A DNA stretch of 64,000 nucleotides from Streptomyces sp. NBS 14/10 (GTDB lineage: Bacteria; Actinomycetota; Actinomycetes; Streptomycetales; Streptomycetaceae). The stretch covers positions 195,144 through 259,143 of the forward strand of contig NZ_NCSM01000005.1 of assembly GCF_002224125.1 (NCBI RefSeq), written 5' to 3'. The position numbers and the translations under genes were made by a program. Under the pieces are notes generated by a model. That model had not been told where the DNA came from and did no database searches. It worked only from the letters and a program-made list of their open reading frames with translations. This document shows, piece after piece, positions 1 through 8,634 of this stretch (the stretch's first letter is position 1; each line of letters starts with the position of its first letter).

Positions 1-2
1 GG

Positions 3-971
3 GCGCTCGTCTACGCGGCGTTCAAGGTGCTGGGGCGCTTCGAGCTCGTCGCGGTGGCGGTGTTCCTGGGGCTGGTGGTGACCGCGCTGCTGCGGCCGCT
101 GGCCGACCTGTTGGAGCGGCTGGTCCCGCGGCCCCTCGCGGTGGCGGTGGCGCTGATCGGCAGCATCGTCGTGTTGCTCGGCCTGCTGGCGCTGGTGGGC
201 AGCGTGGCGGCCGCGGAGGCGGGCAAGCTGGTGGGCGAGTTCCGCGGCGGGGTGGGCCGGATCAGCCGCTGGCTGGAGCAGCCGCCGTTCCGGGTCAAAC
301 ACGGCACGCTTCAGAGACTGCACGAGCGGATCAGCACCTTCGTCGCGACCCACCGGGGGGCGCTGATCAGCCGGGCGCTCAGCGGCGCCAACCGGGTCGT
401 GGAAGTTCTCACCGGGGCTGCCCTGGCCCTGTTCTGCTCGGTGTTCTTCATCTACGGCGGCGACCGGATGTGGCAGTGGTTCCACGCCCAGCTGCCCGAG
501 ACCGCCCGGTCGCCGTGGGACCGGGGGGCCCGGGCGGCGTGGTCCACGTTCGCGGGCTATACGCGCGGCATCATCATCGTGGCGGCCTCCAACGCGGCGA
601 TGGTGGGCATCGCCCTGTTCCTGCTGCGGGTGCCGCTGGCGCTGCCGCTGACGGTGCTGGTGTTCTTCGCCACCTTCATCCCCCTGATCGGCGCGCCCAT
701 CGCGCTGGCCGTGGCGACCGTGGTGGCGCTGGCCGGGCGGGGCCCGGTCATCGCCGCCGCCGTGCTGGTGCTCATCGTCGTCATCGGCCAGATCGAGGGC
801 CATGTGCTCCATCCGCTGGTGATGAGCTGGGCCGTGCAGCTGCACCCGGTGGTGGTCGCGATCTCGGTCATCGGCGGCAGCCTCGTCGCCGGGGTGATCG
901 GCGCGATCGTGGCCGTGCCGATGGTGTCGGTCGTCTGGTCGGTGGTACGTACGCTGCGCACCGAGGAGTGA
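3..971 (+). CDS. AI-2E family transporter (5' truncated by window edge)
   Basis: The reading frame is open from the first bases of the window, so the true start lies upstream and the first residues seen are internal. The visible part, about 320 residues, is a polytopic membrane protein. Hydrophobic segments occur near its start, around residues 135-150, and in a dense C-terminal block where glycine-rich helices follow each other. The motif FIPLIGAPIAL and the late GxIxGxxxAVP-type segment are typical of the AI-2E/PerM family (PF01594). Members export diverse small molecules or ions, and the name does not prove AI-2 transport. The stop codon is 4 bases from the convergent stop of the ABC permease gene, so the two messages must overlap or share a terminator. 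No SD can be judged. Confidence 0.85.
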   Translation, partial: ALVYAAFKVLGRFELVAVAVFLGLVVTALLRPLADLLERLVPRPLAVAVALIGSIVVLLGLLALVGSVAAAEAGKLVGEFRGGVGRISRWLEQPPFRVKHGTLQRLHERISTFVATHRGALISRALSGANRVVEVLTGAALALFCSVFFIYGGDRMWQWFHAQLPETARSPWDRGARAAWSTFAGYTRGIIIVAASNAAMVGIALFLLRVPLALPLTVLVFFATFIPLIGAPIALAVATVVALAGRGPVIAAAVLVLIVVIGQIEGHVLHPLVMSWAVQLHPVVVAISVIGGSLVAGVIGAIVAVPMVSVVWSVVRTLRTEE

Positions 972-975
972 CGGC

Positions 976-2544
976 TCAGCCCTTGCCTCGCCGCGCGGCA
1001 CCGGCCGCGAAGACGGCGCCGAGCAGCAGCGCGGACAGCGCGGCGACGGCCGGGGCGGGCGGGCCGGCCGGATGGCCGTTGGCCCTGACCGCGCCCATGA
1101 AGTCGAGCAGCGGCAGACCATTGGCGGTCGCGTACCACAGCGGGAGGTAGCCGGCCTGGAAGAGCCGGTGGGTGCGGCTGAGCGTGCCCAGGGCCAGAGC
1201 CAGGGACGGGACGAAGAGCGCGCCGCCGGCCCAGGCGCCGACCCCGGCCCAGTCGGCCGCCGCGACGAACCGGACCAGCGGGGCGAGTGCGGCCAGCGCC
1301 GTGACCGCGAGCCCGGACAGCCACTCGGCGAACGTTCTCCGGCCCGGTGCCGGGTAGGCGCCGAGCAGGGACTCCACGCCGTACTCATGGCGCTGGGTGC
1401 CCAGACGGGACCAGATGAGGACCGGCCAGATCCAGGCCGCGGGCAGGACGATCCGGGGCACCGCCGAGAGCGGCGCCACCAGACCGGCGACCGTGATGGC
1501 CGCCGCGACCGCCCACCACCACCGCGGGGCACCCCGAACGAGGATGCGGAGCTCGCCCGCCAGCAGCCGCCCGAAGGCCCCGCCCGGCCGCACCACGGTG
1601 CGCGGCGGACCGGTGAACACCGGGGCCATCGGGGCCGCCACGGGCGCGGGTGTGCCACCCGGCCGGGGCTGCGGTGGCGCGCCGCCACGGGCGGGGTCGA
1701 ACCGGCCGAACCAGAGCGCGGGGAGCAGCGCCGCCACGGCCGCCGCCAGGACCAGGGCCAGCCGCGTGGCCAGGAAGTTCATGCTCGGGGTGAACCCGTC
1801 CCATACGAAGGTCCGCAGCGGCCGGTCGACATAGGTCAGGCCCAGGCTGAATTCCTGGCCGGACAGATCGAGGTGGTGGGCCGTCATATCGGCCCGCATC
1901 GAGGCGACGACACCGTGCACTCCGATGCCGCCGAGCGGTGCGCCGGGCCCCTGGCCGCCGAGCGCGACGGCCAGCCACACAAAGAACCAGATCACGTTTC
2001 CGAGCCCCTTGCGCAGCGGCGGCGTGGCGTCGAACAGCAGCGCGGCGGCGGCGGTCACCGCCACCAGGGGCAGCGCGATCAGCGCGAAGGGCAGCAGCAA
2101 CTGACCCGGTTCGATGGTGTCGCTCTCGCCGCGGGCCAGTTGCATCACCGGCGCGGTGAGCGCGAGCACCCCCGCCATGGAGCCGAGCACCATCGCGTTG
2201 CTGAGGAATTTCGCCGCGAGGTAGCCGGAGCCGCGCAGCGGTGTCGCGGCGAGGAGCCGGCCCACGCCGGTGGCCTCGTCCCGGGCGATGGCGCCGCGTA
2301 CGGCGTAGAAGCCGCCGAGCGTCAGCCACAGCGCACCGGCGAGCGCGGTCGCCGTGCCGGTGTAGGCGCTGTTGTAGACGCCGCGGTAGTCGCCGAGCTG
2401 CATGATGACCCAGCGGGTCCCGGGGTCCGGCACGGCCAGATAGCCGAGGCCGACCGCCGCCGCCAGAGTCAGCGCGTACGCGGGGCGGCGGGCTCGCTCA
2501 CGGAAGTCGGCGAGGGCGAGCCTGCCGAGCCGGCCGGCCGTCAT
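976..2544 (-). CDS. ABC transporter permease, 522 aa
   Basis: Polytopic membrane protein, the transmembrane partner of the ATPase gene at 2541-3440. The ATG at 2544 overlaps the ATPase stop in an ATGA arrangement, so the two are translationally coupled. This fixes the start. A frame that runs further upstream only shadows the ATPase. Hydrophobic stretches are visible soon after the N-terminus (YALTLAAAVGLGYLAV), around residue 65, then around 125, 150 and 200, and a second block in the C-terminal half, separated by a Pro/Ala-rich linker. This resembles ABC-2 type permeases of about 500 residues found beside CcmA-like ATPases. The substrate is unknown. Export of a lipid, peptide or drug is the general expectation, with control by the divergent two-component pair plausible. 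Confidence 0.85.
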   Translation of the reverse strand: MTAGRLGRLALADFRERARRPAYALTLAAAVGLGYLAVPDPGTRWVIMQLGDYRGVYNSAYTGTATALAGALWLTLGGFYAVRGAIARDEATGVGRLLAATPLRGSGYLAAKFLSNAMVLGSMAGVLALTAPVMQLARGESDTIEPGQLLLPFALIALPLVAVTAAAALLFDATPPLRKGLGNVIWFFVWLAVALGGQGPGAPLGGIGVHGVVASMRADMTAHHLDLSGQEFSLGLTYVDRPLRTFVWDGFTPSMNFLATRLALVLAAAVAALLPALWFGRFDPARGGAPPQPRPGGTPAPVAAPMAPVFTGPPRTVVRPGGAFGRLLAGELRILVRGAPRWWWAVAAAITVAGLVAPLSAVPRIVLPAAWIWPVLIWSRLGTQRHEYGVESLLGAYPAPGRRTFAEWLSGLAVTALAALAPLVRFVAAADWAGVGAWAGGALFVPSLALALGTLSRTHRLFQAGYLPLWYATANGLPLLDFMGAVRANGHPAGPPAPAVAALSALLLGAVFAAGAARRGKG

Positions 2545-3440
2545 CGCCGCGCCTCCCGCCACTGGTCGGCGGGGCTGTCCGGTTGATGGATGACGGCGAG
2601 GTAGGCGTCCTCCAGGTCCGGGGCCACCGGTTCTGCGTCCGGGTACGGCGGCTCCGGGGCCAGCAGCCGCAGCCGTACGCCATCGGCCGTGCGCACCGCG
2701 CGGCTGACCGGGTGGCGTGTCTGCGCGAGGGCGGCCTGCTCGGGGCCGACCACCGCCTCCCACACCCGCCCGGCGACCTCGCCCAGCAGCTCCTCGGGGG
2801 TGCCGCGGCGCCGCAGCCGCCCGTCGGCGACCACCGCGATATCGGACGCCACCGATTCGACGTCGGAGACGATGTGGGTGGACAGCATCACCACCCGATC
2901 GGCGGCCAGTTCGCTGAGCAGGTTACGGAAGCGCACCCGCTCCTGCGGATCGAGTCCGGCGGTCGGCTCGTCGACGACGAGAACCCGCGGATCGGCCAGC
3001 AGGGTCTGCGCGATGCCCACCCGGCGCAGCATCCCGCCGGAGTATCCGCCCAGGGGGCGTCCGGCCGCCTCGGTGAGGTTGACGAGTTCGAGCAGTTCGT
3101 CGATGCGGGCGCGCGCGGCGCGGGCCGAGATGCCCTTCGCCGCGGCGAGGTAGGCGAGGAATTCCCGCGCGGTCAGATGGGGGTAGACGCCGAAGTCCTG
3201 CGGCAGATAGCCCAGCGCCTGCCGCAGAGCGTCCGGCCGCGCCACCGCGTCCTCTCCGTCGTACAGGATTCTTCCCCCGGTGGGACGGGTGACGGTGGCG
3301 GCCATCCGCATCAGTGAGGACTTTCCGGCGCCGTTGGGCCCCAGCAGTCCCAGCAGACCGGGGCCCAGACGGAGCGTCATATGGTCCACCGCCCGTTTTC
3401 CGCCCCGATAGACCTTGCTGACATCGATCAGTTCGAGCAT
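2541..3440 (-). CDS. ABC transporter ATP-binding protein, 299 aa
   Basis: Soluble nucleotide-binding subunit of an ABC-2 type exporter. Walker A is GPNGAGKS at residues 34-41, the Q-loop lies in YLPQDFG near 80, the signature is YSGGM at 133-137 and Walker B is VLVVDEPTAGLD at 153-164. All catalytic motifs look intact. A C-terminal tail of about 90 residues beyond the core is usual for this CcmA-like group. It overlaps the downstream permease start by 4 bases. The start lies about 115 bases from the likely GTG start of the divergently transcribed kinase, so the intergenic stretch 3441-3555 probably holds both promoters. Confidence 0.92.
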   Translation of the reverse strand: MLELIDVSKVYRGGKRAVDHMTLRLGPGLLGLLGPNGAGKSSLMRMAATVTRPTGGRILYDGEDAVARPDALRQALGYLPQDFGVYPHLTAREFLAYLAAAKGISARAARARIDELLELVNLTEAAGRPLGGYSGGMLRRVGIAQTLLADPRVLVVDEPTAGLDPQERVRFRNLLSELAADRVVMLSTHIVSDVESVASDIAVVADGRLRRRGTPEELLGEVAGRVWEAVVGPEQAALAQTRHPVSRAVRTADGVRLRLLAPEPPYPDAEPVAPDLEDAYLAVIHQPDSPADQWREARR

Positions 3441-3555
3441 GGGGCCACTGTCGCCGGGCGGGGTGTGCGGGCGCTTCGCGGCAGGGAGGGAATTCCGGTT
3501 CCCCCGGCCGGGGGAAGGCGCCTCTGGCTCTCAGGGGGGAGGCGGGCGGTGTGGG

Positions 3556-4869
3556 GTGGCCACCATACTTGCGCCCGTGTGGAGAGCGCCCGACTGGAAA
3601 CGACCCGTCCCGAAACCGCCCTTGCCGGTGGCGATCGGCCCGCTGTTGCGCGCGGACACTGTACGGGGCTGGGTGTACGCGCTGGCCGGCGCGGCCTGGA
3701 GCCTGCCGCCGGTGGCGGTGGCGCTCGCCGTGACGGCGGGGGTGGCCCGGTCGTGGCCGGCGGGGCTTCGCTGGGTGTGTTTCGGGGCCGTGTTCGCGGC
3801 GCTGCTCACGGCCGGCGGCCGCCCGCGTGCGGTACGGGCGCGGTGTGTGCGCCTGGCCAACCGGCTGCTGCGCACCGGGCTGCCCGTGCCTGTCGCGTCC
3901 CCCGGCGCCGGTCCGCGCGACCTCGTACGCACCCCGGCGTGGCTGGCGCTGCACATGGCGGTGGGCTGGGCGGTGGTGGCCGTGACGGGTCTGCTGGGGA
4001 TGTCGGCGGCGGTGCTGCCGGCGGTCTGGCTCGGCGGTGGCGAGCGGATCGCGCTGCTCGGTCTGTCGGTGCGGGTGGCGGGCGGTTGGCGGGGCGGATG
4101 GGCCCCGCTCGCCGCGGTCGGCTGTCTCGCGGCGGCGGCGTGGCTGTGCGCGGGCTCGGTGGCCGTCCTGCGGTGGGCGGCTCCGGCCCTGCTCGGGCCC
4201 CGGCCGGCCGAGCGACTGGCCGCGCTCGAGGAGCGTACGCGCCTGCTGGCCGGACGCAACCGGCTGGCGCAGGAGTTGCACGACTCCATCGGGCACACCC
4301 TCACGGCCGCCACCATCCAGGCGGCCGTGGCCGCGGAGCTGATGGACCGGGAGCCGGAGGCGGCCCGGCGCGCGCTCAGCAGCATCGAGGAGTCCTCCCG
4401 CAGCGCGATGGACGACCTGGACCATGTGCTCGGCGTGTTGCGGGAGGGCAAGGCCCCGACGGCCCCGCAGCACACGCTCGGCGATCTGCGTGCCCTGCTG
4501 GAGCGGGTGCGGCTGACCGGTACCGAGGTGCACGCCGACCTCGACGGCGACTGGGCGCGGGTGCCGGCGGCCGTGTCCCGGGAGGCCTACCGCATCATCC
4601 AGGAGGGGCTGACCAACGCCCTGCGCCATGCCCACCGGGCGCCGGTGACGCTGCGCGTGGCGGTGGCGGGCGACTGGCTGGAGGCGGAGATCGGCAACCC
4701 GATGACGGGCGGCCGCGCCCTCGGCCTCACCAGGCCCGGCCGACGGGGGCAGGGCCTGACCGGAGTCGCCGAGCGCGTACGGCTGCTGCGCGGCGAGGTC
4801 AGCGCCGGTCGGGTGGCGGACGGCCGGTGGCGGCTGGTGGCCCGGATACCGCTACGGTCGGCGCCATGA
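3556..4869 (+). CDS. NarL-type sensor histidine kinase, about 437 aa
   Basis: Membrane sensor kinase of the HisKA_3 class. Hydrophobic segments fill the first half, and a coiled region then leads into the dimerisation/phosphoacceptor helix ELHDSIGH, with the phosphorylated His near residue 242. A HATPase domain follows, with EGLTNALRHA as N-box and GLTGVAERV as a G-box-like loop. The stop overlaps the regulator's ATG (ATGA), so kinase and regulator are coupled. The start is uncertain. The frame is open back to 3415, but that would run into the divergent ABC gene. GTG at 3556, preceded by a G-rich SD-like stretch, is preferred, and GTG at 3577 is the alternative. It probably senses an envelope signal and may control the adjacent ABC pair. 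Confidence 0.85.
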   Translation: MATILAPVWRAPDWKRPVPKPPLPVAIGPLLRADTVRGWVYALAGAAWSLPPVAVALAVTAGVARSWPAGLRWVCFGAVFAALLTAGGRPRAVRARCVRLANRLLRTGLPVPVASPGAGPRDLVRTPAWLALHMAVGWAVVAVTGLLGMSAAVLPAVWLGGGERIALLGLSVRVAGGWRGGWAPLAAVGCLAAAAWLCAGSVAVLRWAAPALLGPRPAERLAALEERTRLLAGRNRLAQELHDSIGHTLTAATIQAAVAAELMDREPEAARRALSSIEESSRSAMDDLDHVLGVLREGKAPTAPQHTLGDLRALLERVRLTGTEVHADLDGDWARVPAAVSREAYRIIQEGLTNALRHAHRAPVTLRVAVAGDWLEAEIGNPMTGGRALGLTRPGRRGQGLTGVAERVRLLRGEVSAGRVADGRWRLVARIPLRSAP

Positions 4870-5531
4870 ACACCGCGCCCGTGACCGTGCTCATCGCCGA
4901 CGACGAGGAGTTGACCCGCACCGGACTGCGGGCCCTGCTGTCGGCCAAGCCTGATCTGGAGGTGGTGGGCGAGGCGACGGATGGCGCCGAGGTGCTGCCT
5001 CTGGTCCGGGCCACTCGCCCGGACGTGGTGCTGATGGATGTGCGGATGCCCGGGATGGACGGTATCGAGGCCACCCGGCAGCTGCGGTCGGCCCTGGAGG
5101 ACCCGCCGAAGGTCGTGGTGATCACGACCTTCGAGAGCGATGAACACGTCTATGACGCGCTGCGGGCGGGCGCCGACGGCTTCATCCTCAAGCGGACGCC
5201 GTCGCAGGCGATCGCACACGCCATACGGCTGGTGGCCACGGGCGATTCGGTGCTCTTCCCCGACGCCGTGCGCAGGCTGGTGGCGGCCCGCCCGCTGCCC
5301 CCGGTCGGCCCGGCCGTCGGCCACGCTCCGCTGACCGCCCGTGAGACGGAGATCCTGAGGCTCATGGCCACCGGTCTGTCCAATCCGGACATCGCGGGCC
5401 GTCTGACGGTCAGTCTGGAGACCGTCAAGACCCATGTGAGCAATCTGCTGACCAAGCTGGGCGCCCAGAACCGCACCCAGGCCGTCATCCTGGCCTACGA
5501 GTCCGGCCTCGTCGTCCCCGGTGGCCGCTGA
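4866..5531 (+). CDS. NarL/FixJ family response regulator, 221 aa
   Basis: Two-domain DNA-binding response regulator. The receiver has acidic residues D12/D13, the phosphoacceptor D58 in VLMDVRMPG and the conserved Lys in FILKR near 109. The LuxR-type HTH spans roughly residues 153-215 (LTARETEILRLMATGLSN through the recognition helix SLETVKTHVSNLL). The ATG overlaps the kinase stop by 4 bases, so it is the cognate partner of that kinase. A much longer frame open upstream in this register is a shadow of the kinase. The target is unknown. The divergent ABC export genes at 976-3440 are the obvious first candidates. Confidence 0.93.
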   Translation: MNTAPVTVLIADDEELTRTGLRALLSAKPDLEVVGEATDGAEVLPLVRATRPDVVLMDVRMPGMDGIEATRQLRSALEDPPKVVVITTFESDEHVYDALRAGADGFILKRTPSQAIAHAIRLVATGDSVLFPDAVRRLVAARPLPPVGPAVGHAPLTARETEILRLMATGLSNPDIAGRLTVSLETVKTHVSNLLTKLGAQNRTQAVILAYESGLVVPGGR

Positions 5532-5686
5532 GCCGCGGGCGCACCGGGCGCCGGCGCACCGGGCGCGGCGGCGGACCACATGGCGGCTGAGGGAATCCCT
5601 AGAGGTTCCCTCGCGCCGCACCCCATCGTTTCCATTGGTATGGACATATCAAGCTGGCGGGGCCTAGGCTCCTCCGCGATCGGCCA

Positions 5687-5700
5687 TGAGAGCGCTCTCA
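5687..5700. promoter_or_regulatory. Perfect 14-bp LacI-type operator upstream of S1 protease
   Basis: TGAGAGCGCTCTCA is a perfect palindrome with a CG centre, ending 51 bases before the protease ATG. The form resembles LacI-family sites such as the CebR box (TGGGAGCGCTCCCA, recalled from the literature). The cognate repressor is not identified here. Confidence 0.6.
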
Positions 5701-5751
5701 GGTCTCCCCTGTTCTGCCCTCGTTTCGCAGCGCAACAGAAGGAGAACTGCC

Positions 5752-6933
5752 ATGCGACGCACGACCGCCGTCCGTGTCGGCCTGTCCGCCTTACTGGTCC
5801 TCGGCTCCCTGACAGGCGCCGGCACCGCACTCTCCACCGCCGCGGCCACTCCCGGCCCCGACTCATCCGCGCCCTCCGCGAAGCTCGTCAGCACCCTCGG
5901 CCGCGACCTTGGCCTGACGGAGGGACAGGCCAAGGCCCGTCTGCGTCAGGAGGCGGCGGCCATGAAGCTGGCGCCGAAGGCCGAGCGCGCCGCGGGCAAG
6001 GCGTTCGGCGGCTCCTGGTTCGACGCGGAGACCGGAAAGCTGGTCGTCGGCGTCACCAGCCAACAGCAGGCCGAGGCCGTACGGACGACCGGCGCCACCG
6101 CCCGGACCGTCCGGCACACCGCGAAGGAGCTCGACGCGGTGAAGGCGAGACTCGACGCGAAGGCCGGGAAGAAGGCCGCCCCGGCCGGGGTGAGCAGCTG
6201 GCGTGTCGACCCGAAGGCGGGCAGCGTGGTGATCTCCGTCCGCCGGGGGTCCGAGGGCGACGCCGCCGTACGCGCGTTCGTCGGCGCGGCGAAGGACCAG
6301 GCCAAGCGGGCGGGCTCGATCCCGGTCACGGTCGAGAAGACCGCCGCGCAGGCGCCGACCACCTTGGCCGCGGGCACCGTCGGCGGCGACCCGTACTACA
6401 CCGGCAACGTCCGCTGCTCCATCGGCTTCTCGGTGCAGGGCGGTTTCGTCACGGCCGGGCACTGCAGCGGCGCCGGCGCCTCCGTCAACGGATGGGACGG
6501 CTCGTACGTCGGCAACTTCCAGGGCTCGTCCTTCCCCGGCAACGACTACGCGTGGGTCAGCGTCGGCAGCGGCTGGTGGACCGTCCCGGTGGTGCTCGGC
6601 TGGGGCACGGTGCCGGACGCGCTGGTCCGCGGCTCCGCGGAGGCCCCGGTCGGCGCCTCGATCTGCCGCTCCGGCTCCACCACCCACTGGCACTGCGGCA
6701 CGGTGCTGGCCAAGAACGAGACGGTGAACTACAGCCAGGGCGCGGTGTACCAGATGACCAAGACCAATGTGTGCGCCGAGGGCGGTGACTCGGGCGGCTC
6801 GTTCATCAGCGGCGACCAGGCCCAGGGCGTGACCTCCGGCGGCTGGGGCAACTGCAGCAGTGGCGGGGAGACCTGGTTCCAGCCGGTGAACGAGATCCTG
6901 TCGACGTACGGACTGCGGCTGCACACCGCCTGA
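5752..6933 (+). CDS. Secreted S1 family serine protease (streptogrisin/alpha-lytic type), 393 aa
   Basis: Extracellular chymotrypsin-fold protease made as a preproenzyme. The start is ATG at 5752 with SD GAAGGAGA just upstream. A Sec signal (MRRTTAVRVGLSALLVLG) is followed by a pro-region of about 170 residues of the alpha-lytic type that acts as a folding chaperone. The mature enzyme begins near V210 (VGGDPYYTGN). The triad is H237 in TAGHC, D265 in GNDYAW and S347 in GGDSGGS. Cysteines flanking the His and Ser loops suit two disulfides. Length and layout match streptogrisins B/D. A perfect LacI-type palindrome lies upstream, unusual because it suggests sugar-responsive control of a protease. 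A strong bidirectional terminator follows. Confidence 0.93.
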   Translation: MRRTTAVRVGLSALLVLGSLTGAGTALSTAAATPGPDSSAPSAKLVSTLGRDLGLTEGQAKARLRQEAAAMKLAPKAERAAGKAFGGSWFDAETGKLVVGVTSQQQAEAVRTTGATARTVRHTAKELDAVKARLDAKAGKKAAPAGVSSWRVDPKAGSVVISVRRGSEGDAAVRAFVGAAKDQAKRAGSIPVTVEKTAAQAPTTLAAGTVGGDPYYTGNVRCSIGFSVQGGFVTAGHCSGAGASVNGWDGSYVGNFQGSSFPGNDYAWVSVGSGWWTVPVVLGWGTVPDALVRGSAEAPVGASICRSGSTTHWHCGTVLAKNETVNYSQGAVYQMTKTNVCAEGGDSGGSFISGDQAQGVTSGGWGNCSSGGETWFQPVNEILSTYGLRLHTA

Positions 6934-6956
6934 GCCCGAGCGGCCTGAAGGCAGGC

Positions 6957-6990
6957 GTGGGAGGCGGGCCTTGTCCGGCCCGCCTCCCAC
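6957..6990. terminator. Bidirectional terminator between convergent genes
   Basis: A perfect 14-bp inverted repeat (arms GTGGGAGGCGGGCC and its complement) with a 6-base loop sits between the stop of the protease (6933) and the stop of the opposing oxidoreductase (7005). There is no T-run, which is usual for Streptomyces terminators. Confidence 0.8.
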
Positions 6991-7004
6991 TGCTGGCTAC
7001 CAGG

Positions 7005-8348
7005 TCACACCCGCACCACGTCCGCGATGTCCACGGGGCGTCCGGTGGCGAAGGACTGGTTGGCCGCCAGGCCCGCGGCCAGGGCGAGCGCGCCGTCGAC
7101 CTCGTTCGCCCGCAGCGCCGCCGCGTCACCGGTGTCGGGCGCGGCCTCGGGGTCGACGGGCCCGTAGAGGGCGTCCAGCATGCGCGCGTCGCCACCGCCG
7201 TGGCCGGCGTGGTCGTAGTCGGTGACGGCCACCTCGTGCGGGGGCTCCCACAGCGGGTGGACGGTGATGCGGTGGCCGCCCGCGTTGGCGAGCGCGGTGT
7301 CGCCGTGGACCGCGCCCTTGGCGGAGGCGAGCCGGGCCCGGGGCGGCTGCCACAGGCTCTCCTCGACCTGCAGCTCGAGACGGCCGCGCGTCCCGTTGAA
7401 CATCACCCGGTAGCCCTCCCACGGCGAGTAGGCGGTGAGGTGGTACGTCATGGTGGCGCCGGTGGAGTAGCGCACCAGGAGCGCCATGTCGTCCTCGATG
7501 GTGATGTTGTCGCCGAACACGTTGCGGTCGCGCAGATAGCCGTCCTCGCCCTCGGCCCGCAGATAGAGGGAGTTCAGCGCCTCGTTGTCCTCCAGGTGGA
7601 CGGCGAAGGGGTCGTCGGCCGCCGCCTGCGCCCCGTGGGCCCGGTCGTAGTCCCGCCGGTAGCCGGTGCGCTCCCCCGCCTCGCGGCCGTAGAAGGCGAG
7701 CCGCCCGTAGCCGAAGACCTGCTCGGGGCGGGCGCCGAGCCACCAGTTGACGAGGTCGAAGTGGTGGCTGGACTTGTGCACCATCAGACCGCCGCTGTTG
7801 GCCTTCTCGCGGTGCCAGCGGCGGAAGTAGTCGGCGCCGTGGCGGACATCGAGCAGCCACTCGAAGTGCACGGACAGCACATCGCCGATGGCGCCTTCGG
7901 CCAGGAGCCGGCGCACCCGCTCATGGACGGGGTTGAAGCGGTAGTTGAAGGCCACGGAGAGGCTGTTGCCGGTGCGGCGCACCGTTTCCAGGATGCGGGC
8001 GCAAGCGTAGGCGTCGACCGTCATGGGCTTCTCGGTGACGACGCGCGCGCCGTGTTCCAGGGCGGGGACGATGTAGTGGTCGTGGAGCGCGTCCACGGTG
8101 GTGACCAGCACCTCGTCGATGTCCTCGGTGCGCAGCAGCCGTTCGAAGTCCGCCGCCCCGTACGCGGTGGCCGCCGGGCGGCCCGCGGCGGCGAGCAGGT
8201 CGTTGTGGTGGGCGATCCGCACCGGGTTGGGGTCGCACAGGGCGGCGATGTGCAGCTGCGGGCGGCGGGAGAAGGCTTCGGTGAAGGTCTGTGCCCGGTG
8301 GCCGGTGCCGACGATGGCGACGCGCCTGGTTGTGGTGGTGGCGGCCAT
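7005..8348 (-). CDS. Gfo/Idh/MocA family oxidoreductase, 447 aa
   Basis: NAD(P)-dependent sugar or cyclitol dehydrogenase family. The Rossmann motif is GTGHRA near residues 14-19, the EKP motif that positions the catalytic Lys is at 106-108, and the substrate-domain HKSSHHFDLVNWW is at 191-203. It is longer than the usual 330-380 residues because the C-terminal domain is extended, a subgroup often seen beside glycoside hydrolases. The start ATG at 8348 has SD GAGAGGAA. It is divergent from the secreted GH97 gene with 286 bases between. A shared role in alpha-linked galactoside or glucoside catabolism is inferred from position only. Confidence 0.87.
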   Translation of the reverse strand: MAATTTTRRVAIVGTGHRAQTFTEAFSRRPQLHIAALCDPNPVRIAHHNDLLAAAGRPAATAYGAADFERLLRTEDIDEVLVTTVDALHDHYIVPALEHGARVVTEKPMTVDAYACARILETVRRTGNSLSVAFNYRFNPVHERVRRLLAEGAIGDVLSVHFEWLLDVRHGADYFRRWHREKANSGGLMVHKSSHHFDLVNWWLGARPEQVFGYGRLAFYGREAGERTGYRRDYDRAHGAQAAADDPFAVHLEDNEALNSLYLRAEGEDGYLRDRNVFGDNITIEDDMALLVRYSTGATMTYHLTAYSPWEGYRVMFNGTRGRLELQVEESLWQPPRARLASAKGAVHGDTALANAGGHRITVHPLWEPPHEVAVTDYDHAGHGGGDARMLDALYGPVDPEAAPDTGDAAALRANEVDGALALAAGLAANQSFATGRPVDIADVVRV

Positions 8349-8395
8349 GCGATTCCTCTCCCGCTGCTGGGCTGATTGAAGCTGCACGGAAGAGT

Positions 8396-8409
8396 TGCAT
8401 TCGTTTGCA
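8396..8409. promoter_or_regulatory. Weak LacI-like element between Gfo/Idh and GH97 genes
   Basis: TGCATTCGTTTGCA has TGCA arms around a CG centre, but the TT/TT inner positions do not pair. It lies in the 286-base divergent intergenic region 8349-8634, where I see nothing else clear. Weak support. Confidence 0.2.
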
Positions 8410-8634
8410 GACGCGTCAATGGCAGTAGGTGAAGTGACGGGGCGTCCGGCCTGCCCATCGGTGGAAGTATGCGGGAACGATTGCAGAGCGGTCGCCGACG
8501 CTGTGGCGATACGCCAACGCTCGGCCATACATCCGATCTTTAAGGCCACACCTCTCCTCTTTCCCTCTCAATCGCGCCTCACCCCTCCCCAGTTATCGGA
8601 TGACTCTGTAACGTATCCGCCTCGGGAGGCAATC

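Noticed and set aside
3381..4865. N-terminal extension of the response regulator by about 500 codons
   Set aside because: The stretch overlaps the kinase in another frame and has no homology. The ATGA overlap gives the proper start at 4866.
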